NCBI GenBank assembly: GCA_949358305.1
Contig: OX442314.1
Coordinates: 11,899,060-11,963,059, forward strand
Origin: Strigamia acuminata
Lineage: Eukaryota; Arthropoda; Chilopoda; Geophilomorpha; Linotaeniidae
Direction of reading: 5' to 3'
Length of the DNA stretch: 64,000 bases
This document shows, in pieces, positions 54,051-64,000 of this stretch (positions within the stretch are counted from its first letter, which is position 1; each line of letters opens with the position of its first letter). The position numbers were made by a program, and so were the translations under genes. Under the pieces are notes generated by a model. That model was given only the letters and a program-made list of their open reading frames with translations, made no database searches and had not been told where the DNA came from.

Positions 54051-55443
54051 TTCCGCTGGATTGGTGGATACCAGACCAAGTAATTCATGGGACAGCGTGA
54101 AGTTTTGACCGCAGGACAATCTCTCAATTTGAGTTCTTTATCGAAACATAGTTTAATTTCGTGTAGAAAGAAACTTTTGTTTGTCTATGGAAATTATAAT
54201 ATTCACGGTAATTCCATTATTTTCCGATTTTACGACTACACTTCGTCAACTTTCACTTACTCTCGAGTACTCGCACCCTACTAGCGCTTTAACATTCAGA
54301 GATCTTGTAACGGCATTTTTAATGTCACTTGCCTGTTGTTTAATGTTAATTTTAGTGAAAACAATAACTTTTTATAAATTATGTAATATAAATTTAATTT
54401 ACAAACGCGGCAGTTACAAAACTGGGTTCTATTCCAGAGGCTTTGAGAATACTATTTTTTTAAAAAAAAAATTTGTTTAAAAATAAACTCTAAAAACAAA
54501 ACAAAACAGGTGCATTCAAATTTTTTGAAAAATAAAAACAAATAGACATTAACTGTCACTATTTACGTTTTTTCGTAATGAGGAAAACAGCGTGATTTTA
54601 TTATTTTGAATTATTTTGAATGCACCTGTTGTTTTTATTACGGACCTGCTCATGTTGTATTGTTTTACCCATGTAATACCCTGCTGAAAATATTTTAACT
54701 GTGTTTCTATATTGGGAAGAATTGCGACACAAGTGCCATATTTTTTCCATTCTTGAGCCCTATAATTAATTATCCTATTTTAAATTTGTACATTATCTTC
54801 GGTATAAACAAACCACCATAAAGAATGTTCCAGCATTGTGGCATCAATATTTGGCCAGTATTTGGTCAAGTCTGTTCTGATTGTCTAAATAAGAATAAAA
54901 ATGCTAATTTTTATTCGTCTTTCATAAATATGTTGCAACCAACTTGAAACTGAGTCATATTGAATCGATCGGTACTGCAATAGGTAGGACCTTGACCTTT
55001 CGCTGCCGAAGGCCTTTAAATGAAAGATTTGTTAATTTTTTTTGTAATTAAAAAATAATAATAATAAGTTTTATACTGATTACCATATGCCATTAATTGT
55101 CCAACTATCAACATTACGGTTAATAAAGCACTGGTTTTGTTCATTCTCAAGCTAATCAATGAAAAATCTGTTTAAAATCTAATATTTCAATGAGAAAAAG
55201 ATATTTTACCTCCCAATGGAGACAAGCTACTGGTGGCCAGGTTTGAGTAAATATTAGAAAATCCCAATTTTTAGACCCGTTTGTTTTGTGTAGTTCTGAC
55301 CTGAAGAAAGAAAATTCCGTTATAAGGCAATAATGGTACAATAACTAGAGTAAAACCTACGAATTTTCAATATCAATACTTTCATCGGCATGGCCAGAAA
55401 TAAACAAGTAGAGAATAAGCGGAAATATAATACATTTGGCCAT
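53937..55443 (-). CDS. RNase T2 gene G8, all three catalytic His replaced
   Basis: Starts MAKCIIFPLILYLFISGHADE (signal peptide). First motif reads SWTINGIW (near 55095): the catalytic His is Asn. Second motif is AQEWKKYGTC (near 54730): His to Gln and His to Tyr. Cysteines of the fold, WDFLIFTQTWPPVAC and the LCFDKELKLRDCP block are kept and the frame is open, so a folded non-catalytic protein is expected. The array exon ends QRNKYG with GTAAGT and joins the terminal exon DMKTTPLADEII (stop 53937-53939). The promoter palindrome is perfect (55473-55521). Confidence 0.85.
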
Positions 55444-55472
55444 GGTAATGAAAGAATGGGCTTTGGAATATT

Positions 55473-55521
55473 GCTAGAATGTCACAATCAGCTTATTTCA
55501 AGCTGATTGTGACATTCTAGC
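55473..55521. promoter_or_regulatory. Promoter palindrome of RNase G8
   Basis: Perfect 21-bp arms around TATTTCA, 29 nt upstream of the ATG. Confidence 0.82.
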
Positions 55522-55559
55522 ACACCCTTCTTCATTGGGAATTCGATAAAGGATAACTG

Positions 55560-56090
55560 AAACAAATGAAAGAAAGAATAAGCCTCTTTCTCTAAAACAA
55601 AATTTACGGAAGCAGTTTATTTTACTGGGCCACCTGATGTCGAAATGTTTCTACAATCCCAATATTTTGGTGTTAGTTTGACGTCCAATTTGGTTCGATT
55701 TCGGATTATAATTGATCAAAGTAAATTGTAAATATTCTTGTTTGGTGGTGTTTATTTTGTAGAATACATACCTTTGAATTTTTTATTCAGTACATTACAG
55801 AAGAAAAGAGTACTTTTTAAAAAATATACGTGTAAGTTAAATACAAGTAAATAGTAGTACTTATGTAGTATTTTTTAAAGTGGAAAAATTGATTTACTGT
55901 TTTAAATAATTTATTTTTGCTGTTGAATTTTTTATATAGACCATATACACAAGTATATATACATATTTAAATAACAGTTCTGCACTTGTTGAATGGCGGC
56001 GCACAGTTAACTACAACCAACAATCAGTAATTTCACTTTACACCGTTTACTCTCAACATAAGGATCTGAACTGTCTGAACGGCTCACCGT
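55560..56090. other. AT-rich DNA beyond the RNase array, nothing recognised
   Basis: The left part resembles the 5' flanks of other array genes (for example the TGCAAGGCC and GGCGGCGC segments). No further RNase copy was found to the right. Confidence 0.5.
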
Positions 56091-56128
56091 GTTGATCACC
56101 TGTTCACATTATGTTCCCATTAGAACAC

Positions 56129-56185
56129 AACAGCTAAACAGCAATTGGATCTAGTCAGTATTTGGATGGGTGACCGGCTGGGAAA
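56129..56185 (+). pseudogene. 5S rRNA-derived fragment (5S pseudogene or 5S-type SINE head)
   Basis: AGCTAAACAGCAATTGGATC followed by TAGTCAGTATTTGGATGGG and TGACCGGCTGGGAA matches the 5S rRNA internal promoter region (A box, intermediate element, C box) with several changes. The rest of 5S rRNA is not preserved, so it is not a functional gene. Confidence 0.65.
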
Positions 56186-56252
56186 CAAGCGACTAAGGAC
56201 AACATTCCTGTCGCTCTCTCATTGGTCAAAATATCTGATTGTTGTCGGCACA

Positions 56253-56377
56253 CAGGGCTGGACTGGGAGCAAATTTATGGCCGGGAAATCTGGGTGTCCG
56301 GGCCACAATTAATGAAGTCGGGACAGGCTACAGCCGGCTGCGACAGGCCACAGCGGCCACGGGCCAGTCCAGCACTG
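56253..56377. mobile_element. Intact hAT-type MITE, 125 bp, 8-bp target duplication
   Basis: Termini CAGGGCTGGACTGG and CCAGTCCAGCACTG. Exact duplication TCGGCACA at 56245-56252 and 56378-56385. Related to the copy at 19112-19230. Confidence 0.88.
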
Positions 56378-56459
56378 TCGGCACACTGTGCGTACTACCA
56401 TAGCCCCATAGTGCTCATTTCCCCATCACATTAGAAAAACCAGTTAAGGTGAGGTTCGC

Positions 56460-56477
56460 GGGGGGGGGGGGGGGGGG
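56460..56477 (+). repeat. G18 homopolymer
   Basis: Eighteen consecutive G between CGC and TCG, in otherwise AT-rich DNA. The length could be an assembly or sequencing uncertainty. Confidence 0.9.
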
Positions 56478-56626
56478 TCGCTAGCCCCCCTTGTTAGGAA
56501 AAAAAGAAGAAAAACCCTAGAACACCCCAATATATCTAGAAACTGGGGCAAGAACGGCATAAAATAATTAAAGCCAGCCAGTGTCACAATAGGCCACCAC
56601 ACAAAGCACAAATTAAATTAAATAAA

Positions 56627-57585
56627 GGCGGTGGCTATATCCACCCCCTTGGAGGGTGGAAATAGTTGGGTGGCTATTTCCACCCCCTTGGAGGGTGGAA
56701 ATATATTGGTGGCTATTTTCACCCCCTTGGAGGGTGGAAATATATTGGTGGCTATTTTCACCCCCTTCGGCCGAATACATAATAATTTGAAAATTAGAAT
56801 AACTTGCACATTTCAATGGAAAGTTTTGCCTTTTTAGGACAAATACTGATTATGTTACGTAGTTTCTACTATATAAATTGCATTTCATCAGAAAACTTTA
56901 TATTTTTCTATGAAAAAATGCAATTTTGACAAAATAATTTTAATTTTGGCTTTATGAAGTCATTATATGAAAAAAAAAGTCGTTTTTACGGTAAAAAGTG
57001 ACGTTTTTACGTTTAAAATGACGTTTTTACGTTTAAAATGACGTTTTTACGTTTAAAATGACTTTTTTACATTTAAAATGACGTTTTTACATTTAAAATG
57101 TCATTTTTACATAAAAATTGCGGTTTTTACATTTAAAAAGCCATTTTTACATTAAAATTTGCGATTTTAACTGAATTTTTATAGCAAATTTGACTTTTTA
57201 AACATAACGACGACACAAAATGGCTTTTTTCTTCAATAAAAAAAACACTTTTCCACAATAAAATAACTTCTTCACCATAAAATAACTTCTCCACCATAAA
57301 ATAACTTTTTTCACCGCAAATGTTTATTATTTTTTATTATTCCGTTATTCGGCAGAATACCGAATATTCAGCCACTGTATTCGGTTCCGAATATTCGGTA
57401 TTCGGTTATTCGGCTTTTTTAATATTCGGTGCAACCCTATTAACAACTTACAATAACGTCAGTTTGAAGTTTTCAAATAACCAAAAAGTGGGTGGGATTA
57501 GCCAATCAAATGCTCTTCTCAAAAGGGGGTGAAAATAGCCCAGGGGCTATTTTCACCCTCTAAGGGGGTGGATATAGACACTCCG
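56627..57585. mobile_element. 959-bp non-autonomous DNA transposon with 9-bp target duplication
   Basis: Ends share an imperfect inverted repeat built on CTATATCCACCCCCTT-GAGGG. TTAAATAAA occurs directly on both sides (56618-56626 and 57586-57594). The left end has four 43-bp tandem units, each able to form a CCACCCCCTTGGAGGGTGG hairpin. The middle has about eight copies of a 20-bp unit TGACGTTTTTACGTTTAAAA (56990-57135) and a nested ATTCGG-rich remnant (57340-57430). The 9-bp duplication suggests a Mutator-like origin (inference). No transposase. Confidence 0.78.
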
Positions 57586-57594
57586 TTAAATAAA

Positions 57595-59787
57595 ACCTAT
57601 AAATGCATTTACAAAATTTAGCCAGCTGTTGATCCATACTGGCCGCCAGGGAAACCAGCGCATGCGCAGACATCATCACGTGTCACGATTTACCTTGGCC
57701 TTGCTGTCTGTATAATCTGTTCTCATCCTTGTCTGATTAAGATAATTGTTTCTATGTTTCTATGGCAAGGCCTTCTGCCACTCGCCTCCAACTGGATTGT
57801 TTGTGGTTTTCCCAGCTCTCGGTGCAAATAAAAGGTGGATATGAAATCATTTGTCATGATTAATTTAGATGTAGTTAATACAATATAACAAAATTCGCGC
57901 GGGGTGGTGAACTTAGCGCAAATAGTTGGGCAGAGGTTCGTGGATTTTCCTTAAAGATGGCCACCGTCAAATAAGGACATCATGTGGTTAAGGAGATCCG
58001 AGCTCGCGGTGACTCAACATCATTTATATTGGACAGAATCGTACTCACGTTTGGCTTTTAAAGTAAAATAAGTAGATTGCGCACGTATAATTATTCACAC
58101 AAGGGGTGAAGAATGTCTACAGGCATGTTCAATAAAATGCAGGCTCTTAAGCGGCACGATAGGGCTATTTTAAGATGGAAGTTGAGCTTGTGAGGGCGCG
58201 AAAAGAAAAAGCGGGTGACGTTCTCTAGCTACCTCTAAAAGGTTAAACCCGATCGAAGGTAGGAAGAGAAGTGCTTTTGTAAAGCAGAAATGCTATTAAG
58301 TCAATTTGATCACAGTTGATCGGGGTGAAAGGTAGAAATAAAAAGTAATTGTTGAAAATAATGAAATGCGTTGCGCATACATTTGGAGAGATGAATCAGC
58401 AAACTCAAAGAGAACGAAAATAATAAAGATAGGAAAAAAATACAGATGGATAATTCTAAATTAAAAAATAGGGTACGTAGCATGCCCGTGACATTTTGAC
58501 GATTCTACTTTTAGGCTAAATTATTGGCCAAATAAACGAGATAGATAAAATAGGTCGGAACAAGACATTACTAATTCTAGCAACAACCTGACCGAGATAA
58601 GCTACGGAATGCACGCTAAGTGAACAAATAATGGAATGATAACTAACTTACAGTTTTACATGCTTTTTAAGAGATACAACTGGATCTGGGTTCTACGCTT
58701 GTGTAAACGGGTGGCATCAACTGGTTGAGGATCCGGGCGAAGCCAGAGGGATAGGGCTGACTTGCGGCATCGTCACAACGAACGCTACGGAGACGTATAC
58801 GGTTCTGTGGCACGAATAACTATGAATGCGAAGAATCCTTAAACGTTCTAAATCTATAAAGAAAATATAACAAATAATTGTTATATGTTTATTTTATGGG
58901 CGGGGACAGTCACGATGGTTGAGAGAACCATCGATGGAAATTTTGGCGCTTCCATCCGCCAGCATGCCTTACGATGACGAGATCTCATGATCAAGCACCG
59001 AGTATTTGTTTGTGCACGACAAAGTCGCTATGGGTGGTACCAACCACCGGGTAAACATTCTTTGAGATTACCAATACCCAAGTATTTGTTCAGTGCAATG
59101 TTAATACATTACTCACGGGCTACCAACCCGGTATATCGCCTGTAGATTGGCCCTTAACCGTCTATTACTACGGAAGGACCCACAAGTCAACTTATTGACA
59201 AGACCTGAGTTGATGTTTCACTGACTGGGGACACAACAGATTCCCCAAACACAGAAGGACCCTGAGTAGTCACTTCACGGACTGCAGACACGCCTGTCCT
59301 AACACAGAAGGACCACAAGTTACGTACGTAACTGACCCTGAGTCTGCCTTTTACATCAACCACCCATACTTCTGTCGAAGTAGTTAGTTGATGGGCCTAT
59401 TTACAACTGGCAAGGCCCATCATGCAGATACATTACATTATGCCACCGTATGAAATCTCCCTATCCTTTAAGATAGCGAGCTAATCACTAGGGACCATTT
59501 GATTACCGGCGTTAGTCTTCCAGGATTAATGATACAACAAAGAATAACTCAATAGTAAGAATACGTATTGGATAAGACAACGAGGGGGCCTGATGTGTCG
59601 ATGGAGAAAGAGAGAGATCAAACGATAACCAACAATACAATACAAACACACAATATTTCAATATTTAAACCAAGCCAAAGCGCGGGTTAGAAACCAGAGC
59701 TTATATAGTTCTTTAGAACTATAGGATTAGTGATAGCCAATCAGATACGAGAATCTAGGATTCGTAGGACATTTTAGTCCCGACCTA
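57595..59787. other. Non-coding DNA with internal repeats, possible old LTR
   Basis: No ORF of note. From 59150 to 59345 a unit with AGAAGGACC ... CAAGT ... GACCCTGAGT occurs three times, a style of repetition like that inside the LTRs at 2427, but no sequence match to them. A TATA-like TTATATAG lies at 59700. No boundaries could be set. Confidence 0.4.
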
Positions 59788-60187
59788 CCGTCTTCACCCG
59801 AATAGTACTGGGTCGTGTTGTATTCGAGTTTTCCCAAAAATCGCGAATTTATAAAAATTGTTAAAAAATTCGAATATAACACCATCGTGTTGTATTCGAA
59901 TACAACACGATGGTGTTATGTTCGAATTCAGATTCTAATTCAGATTTTGTACTAAAATATTGAAAAATTATAACAACAATATTAATGGGAGAAAAATCTT
60001 TGCAAATTCAAAGGTTTCAGATACATATATATGGCCAAGAAACATTATGTTTCTACGACGTTCAATCGAAAAACGTTGTTACTACAACGTTTTTTGAAAA
60101 ATTTAAGTTGTTACTTTTGGTTCGAATATAACACCATGGTGTTATATTCGAATACAACACGACCCAGTACTATTCGGGTGAAGACGG
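59788..60187. mobile_element. 400-bp inverted-repeat element with nested palindromes
   Basis: Termini CCGTCTTCACCCGAATAGTA and its complement continue as an inverted repeat of about 40 bp. Inside are a perfect 44-bp palindrome (59876-59919, centre TTCGAA) and a perfect 32-bp palindrome (60121-60152, centre CCATGG) that share AACACCAT. No coding capacity; no clear target duplication. Confidence 0.7.
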
Positions 60188-60285
60188 AAGTAGAAGACTG
60201 GGTCCAGAAGAGTCCGATTGGTTTTCTTCAACAAGTAAGTATAACACATGATATTGATTCATTAGAATCAATAATTTGCCAAATA

Positions 60286-60860
60286 CCGTACTGCCTCGAT
60301 CTAACGCCGGTCGTATCTAAACGCCGGCTCTTGATTAAGCGCCGGGCAAACTAACAACGAAAAGGCAATAAACGCCGGCCTTAAATAAACGTCGGGTCCG
60401 TATAAACGCCGGGTTTAAACATATTTTAAAACGTTTTGATTACGTTTGTTATGTAACATGCGCATTACGTTCGGTATGAATGTACCGTATGTATATAAGA
60501 CGCCTGTTTTGCTTTACAACTTCATTCGGCCAGCGATATGGCTCCAACTGGAAGTAAAAAACGATCCTAGAATATGAAATCAGCAAAAAAATAGATGCTG
60601 CTACGATTGTTAGCACTACTAATGCAGGTGCCTTCTCAATTTGTGATGATTTGTTAGCTAAATGGAAGTCGTCAGATGTTTGAAACATAATGAATAAAAA
60701 TAAAAAATCTTTCTACAAAAGTTAATTCTGCATATGAGATTTACAACTTTTTTTCCGGGTAGACGCCCGGCGCAAATAATCGCCGGGCTTTGAATAAATG
60801 CCGGGGAGGTCAGCTAGAAAAAATGAATAAACGCCCCGGCTTTAAATCGAGGCAGTACGG
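60286..60860 (+). mobile_element. Pogo/Tigger-type element, internally deleted (575 bp)
   Basis: Termini CCGTACTGCCTCGAT and ATCGAGGCAGTACGG, flanked by TA. Both ends carry several AAACGCCGGG-type motifs. The centre keeps a TATA-like ATATAAGACG, a start MAPTGSKKRS typical of pogo-like transposases, and after frame breaks a short C-terminal-looking piece ICDDLLAKWKSSDV. The rest of the transposase is gone. Confidence 0.78.
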
Positions 60861-61036
60861 TACCGTAATACTTTATTTAAATCAATAAATAATACTCCGT
60901 ATATATTTATTCGTTGAGTTATAATAATCATTAAAACTCTTATTTCTCATATTTGAACTACCCGCGCTAAATGGATAACGCCATCTAGTGTGAACATTAG
61001 TAATTACGATTTTATAACCGTCACAACACAATATTA

Positions 61037-61895
61037 GCTGCATTCAAAAATTAAAACATCGTTTTAGTTCAATTTTAAAACAAAAATGGCATCATTTCCT
61101 GTCTATAAAACTCAAATTGGTAAAAATACAAACTAACATACAATTTTACTAAACTCTATTTTACTTCAATTTTAAGTGCAGTTATGCATTACATTTGTGT
61201 ACAAAGTTTTGTTAAAATTGAAGCAAAATTAAATTAAAATCGAAGCACTCAAAAATTAAAATTTTATCTGTATTTACATGACATCACTTCACAACTTAAG
61301 ACATCACTTCCTGTTTTATTTTAAAATTTTGTGCCACACACACATAAAACATAAATACAAAAATTTTGAATTTCAATTTCTGAAGAATTTTCATGAAAAT
61401 AGGTAACTCACATGTGAACATGTATCTTTAATTTTATACCATTTTTATTCAAACCATAAAATTTGATATTTTTTTTAACTAAGATTGATAATAAATATTA
61501 CTTACATGCTTTATTTATTAATTTCTTCTTTCTTTCTCCATGTCATATCCAATGACTTCATCTTTGAATTGATGCTATCAATGACCTCTGGTGCCAGTTG
61601 GTCATACTCTTTTAAAATTTCTACCTCCCTTCTATCAGCAAGGCATAAAAATTTTAAATCCCACTAAAAATAATAACATTCCAACAATTCATACTTCTTT
61701 CTAATCACTTGAAGAGTATTATATGCTACATTTTGGTATTGATTACACATCAGGTGATCAATGATGTCATGTAAAAGTTATCACATATTATCAATTTTCT
61801 AAAATAGAGTTAAAATTCTCACACTCAAAATTTAAACTTAAAATACGCTTAAACTAAAATTGTTAAAACACAAATATTTAATTTTTGAATGCAGC
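61037..61895. mobile_element. TA-flanked inverted-repeat element, 859 bp
   Basis: Termini GCTGCATTCAAAAATTAAAA and complement, flanked by TA. AT-rich inside with a repeated ACATCACTTCCTGTT motif. No transposase. Confidence 0.78.
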
Positions 61896-62248
61896 TAGTA
61901 AAATATAGAATTTTAATGTTTGTTAGCATATGGTGTATAATCACACGAGACTTGGATAAATAATTACTTAATTACAACAGAATGAGCCGTAATTTGCATG
62001 TTTTGCAAAGAAATAATAACGATTTTGAAAATCGTTATCAGCACATGACCTTTTGACTGCAAAACAGTAATTTTTATTCATATAAACAAAACTTCCACGT
62101 AAAAAGTCAATTTTGATGAAATGATTATAGTCTTAGCATACTGTATGTATAAAATTACAGTTGGTCAGTTACCATAATCCATTTTGCTAAGACTACTGTC
62201 AACACCTGCCAGTAAGACTTCTTGAGTTTAAATACACAAATAACAGTA

Positions 62249-62384
62249 GCTGCATTCAAAAACTAAAATATTTTGTCTTTTACTTCAATTTTAAACCAAA
62301 AATGACATCATTTCCTGTTTAAACCCATGTTAAAACTTAAAATACACTCAAACTAAAATTGTTATTTTAATTTTTGAATGCAGC
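62249..62384. mobile_element. TA-flanked MITE, 136 bp, same family as 61037-61895
   Basis: Termini GCTGCATTCAAAAACTAAAA and complement, flanked by TA. Shares ATGACATCATTTCCTGTTTA with the larger element, so it is probably its deletion derivative. Confidence 0.82.
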
Positions 62385-62684
62385 TACTGTTTAAAATATT
62401 ATTTTTTAAATTTTGGCCATTTTTCTTATGTTATCAATTCTGAAACAAACTGACATTTCCTAGTACACTTCTCAATTCTTTTAAAGCATGCTGACATTTC
62501 AATTTAAATTTTCGATTTGAATTTTTTTGCCAGAATTTCTGCTTCTCCTTATACAGATTGTCTTAAATCTTCTCTGGCGAAAGGTATATCTTTAGATTAG
62601 AAAATTCAAGAGGAAAACACAAGCTTAATTGATTAGCTGACGTGCTTAGTTAATCCTCACAGCATATAAAGACACTATACCAAA
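62385..62684 (+). other. 5' flank of the membrane protein gene
   Basis: AT-rich. ATATAAAG at 62664-62671 is a TATA-like site about 20 bp before the ATG, which would need a downstream start or another promoter. Nothing else seen. Confidence 0.4.
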
Positions 62685-64000
62685 ATGAAGGAGTTAGAAA
62701 GTTTGCATTTGCGTCGTAGTCTTATTCGGCATTTTGTAAGGCAAGAAATGCAAACTTCTATATCTGACAACGATAGTTTAAAATTTATCGACAATGCTTT
62801 CAACAAGAAAAACAGCCATGCACTTCAAACAGTTTGGTTGGTTGGTTTGATTGTTTGTTTCACCGTCTGTTGTTATCAAACAATTGAAAGAATTCAATAC
62901 TATTTTCATGGACATTTCAAAGTTGAGATCGAGTATGTTCCAATTGCAGAAAAGGAACCATTTGAATTGCTTCTGTTTGGTCTGGATACCCAATTATTGT
63001 CAGAGTACTGGAAGCAAATTGATGAAAGACCCATGGGTAGTCTAACAAAACGCCTAGCATGTCCTCTTGCAGTGAAAGGGATCATACATGAGGAAGTGAA
63101 AGTGGAAAACTATACACAATTATGGTCGCAATCCAACATTTCCAAAAATTTCCAACACTTCAGAGTTAAACAGGTATGTCTTTAATCTATACTATCTTTT
63201 TTACTAAGTGTTTGATTTAATATGGGTGATTAGGATTGTTATCAGCTTGGATTCCTTTCACTAGGATTGTTACCGTTAACAATGTCTAAAATAAAAAGTG
63301 GGTGAAAATGCTACTATTTGGTATTCAGCCGAATAGTACCAGATATTCGGGCCAAATATTCGGCAACCAAATACTGGCATTTACTATTCGGCCGAATAGT
63401 GTCATTTTAGGCCGAATATTCGGTGCATCCCAAAAAAACTTTTGATTAACTTATCCTTTATAGTAATTAAATTGTATACTACAATGACATTGAATTTATA
63501 TTATATTTATTTAAATTATATTTATTTCAGGGCAAGACTGTACTGCATGAAACTTCAATGGCAAACGGAATTTATGAAAAGGAAGAAACTACTATTTCAT
63601 TCAAATATAAAAATACCGTATTTGGAAATATGCTGATCATTAGACCTGGTTAAAGAAAGTTAATGTTTATTTCCATTACTAATAAAATTTTCTCAATTTT
63701 CATTTAGATATCAAATTAGCCCAAAATATGGCATTTCATGTCCGTTTTAAAAAAAATGGATCATGTATCAATCCATTTATTGGTGTAAGCATTTTCTTTT
63801 CAAATTATTTTAATTTCAGTATAAATCCGTTTTTTGAATTTAGGCAGCGCTCAAAGCTAGTGTCATGCCATATCAATATACCGCAGCAATGAAAGTGGGA
63901 ATACAGACTGAACTACAATATTTTTTTCGAAAAGTAGGTGAAACAACCAATGAAGCATACTGCATAGCTTTTTTAACTTTTCCCACTTGCGACTCCTTTT
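62685..64000 (+). CDS. Probable DEG/ENaC-type channel protein, 5' part (window ends in exon 4)
   Basis: Exons 62685-63173, 63531-63648, 63708-63784, 63844 onward; phases agree. The N-terminus is a cytoplasmic segment, then a strong membrane segment (residues about 46-65, TVWLVGLIVCFTVCCYQTIE) preceded by SHAL. It is followed by RIQYYFHGHFKVEIEYV, an arrangement like the first membrane helix and post-helix region of amiloride-sensitive sodium channels (HAL/HGL, then Y----Y). The extracellular part contains a potential N-glycosylation site (NISKN) and Cys residues. The usual FPAVTIC signature is not obvious (here KEPFELLLFG), so the assignment is tentative. Intron 1 holds an ATTCGG-rich repeat (63300-63430). 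Confidence 0.5.
63300..63430. repeat. ATTCGG-rich transposon remnant in an intron
   Basis: Repeated TATTCGGCCGAATA-type palindromes ending ATTCGGTGCATCCC. A similar stretch ending ATTCGGTGCAACCC lies at 57340-57430, indicating one repeat family. Confidence 0.6.

Noticed and set aside
53937-54119. The 60-codon minus-strand ORF as a separate small gene
   Set aside because: It joins the end of G8's penultimate exon in another frame to the true terminal exon; the splice reading explains it better.
56613-56837. ORFs with repeated GGENSHQYISTLQ or TPLEGGN peptides
   Set aside because: Products of a 43-bp tandem repeat at the end of a DNA transposon.
60449-60688. 79-codon minus-strand ORF with a hydrophobic segment
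   Set aside because: It lies inside the deleted pogo-like element, opposite the transposase remnant.

Overview
The window is eukaryotic and AT-rich. It has multi-exon genes with short GT-AG introns (mostly 50-120 bp), many DNA-transposon remnants and one nearly intact LTR retrotransposon. The genes recognised are FAM50, PACS, a UBXN1-like UBX protein, RNF216, a SMIM30-like microprotein, RNase T2 and a DEG/ENaC-like channel. Together with the intron sizes they fit an invertebrate, most likely an arthropod. The species cannot be named from this sequence.

Layout. 1-1529: 3' part of a hAT transposon. 1690-2095: decayed RNF216-like exon, partly as an inverted repeat. 2427-15571: complete Ty3/gypsy element with 1656-bp LTRs, a 4-bp AGCT target duplication, a tRNA-Gln primer site, gag, pol reached through a textbook -1 frameshift signal, one in-frame TGA inside RT, and a third ORF that is not an envelope. 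15576-23700: non-coding, repeat-rich DNA with foldback and MITE-like elements, degenerate membrane-segment exons, a GC-rich broken ORF and a dead copy of FAM50 exon 1. 23754-24941: an unrecognised 395-aa protein. 25686-26918: FAM50 (+, 4 exons). 28262-33799: PACS (-, 18 exons, 831 aa). 34141-35642: UBXN1-like (+, 9 exons), head to head with PACS. 35781-55443: eight RNase T2 genes, all on the minus strand (called G1-G8 from left to right). G1 is separated from the other seven by RNF216 (37718-40058) and a SMIM30-like ORF (40559-40744). 55560-62600: repeats, including several elements with clean target duplications. 62685-64000: 5' part of a membrane protein, probably DEG/ENaC type.

The most interesting biology is the RNase T2 array. 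G1, G2 and G4 keep both catalytic motifs. G3 lost the catalytic Glu, G5 lost the second catalytic His, G6 and G7 lost two His, and G8 lost all three. All eight stay open, keep a signal peptide and keep their splice structure, which looks like conversion into secreted pseudo-enzymes rather than decay. Most copies carry a long palindrome at a nearly constant distance (27-31 nt) upstream of the start codon, and the distal copies share extra C-terminal tail exons. The second highlight is the retrotransposon: a complete frameshift signal plus a nuclear-looking, Cys-rich third ORF preceded by a good splice acceptor.

Exon coordinates for FAM50, PACS, UBXN1, RNF216 and RNase G1 were worked out by hand, with reading phase checked across every junction. 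Those of RNase G2-G8 are given at gene level.
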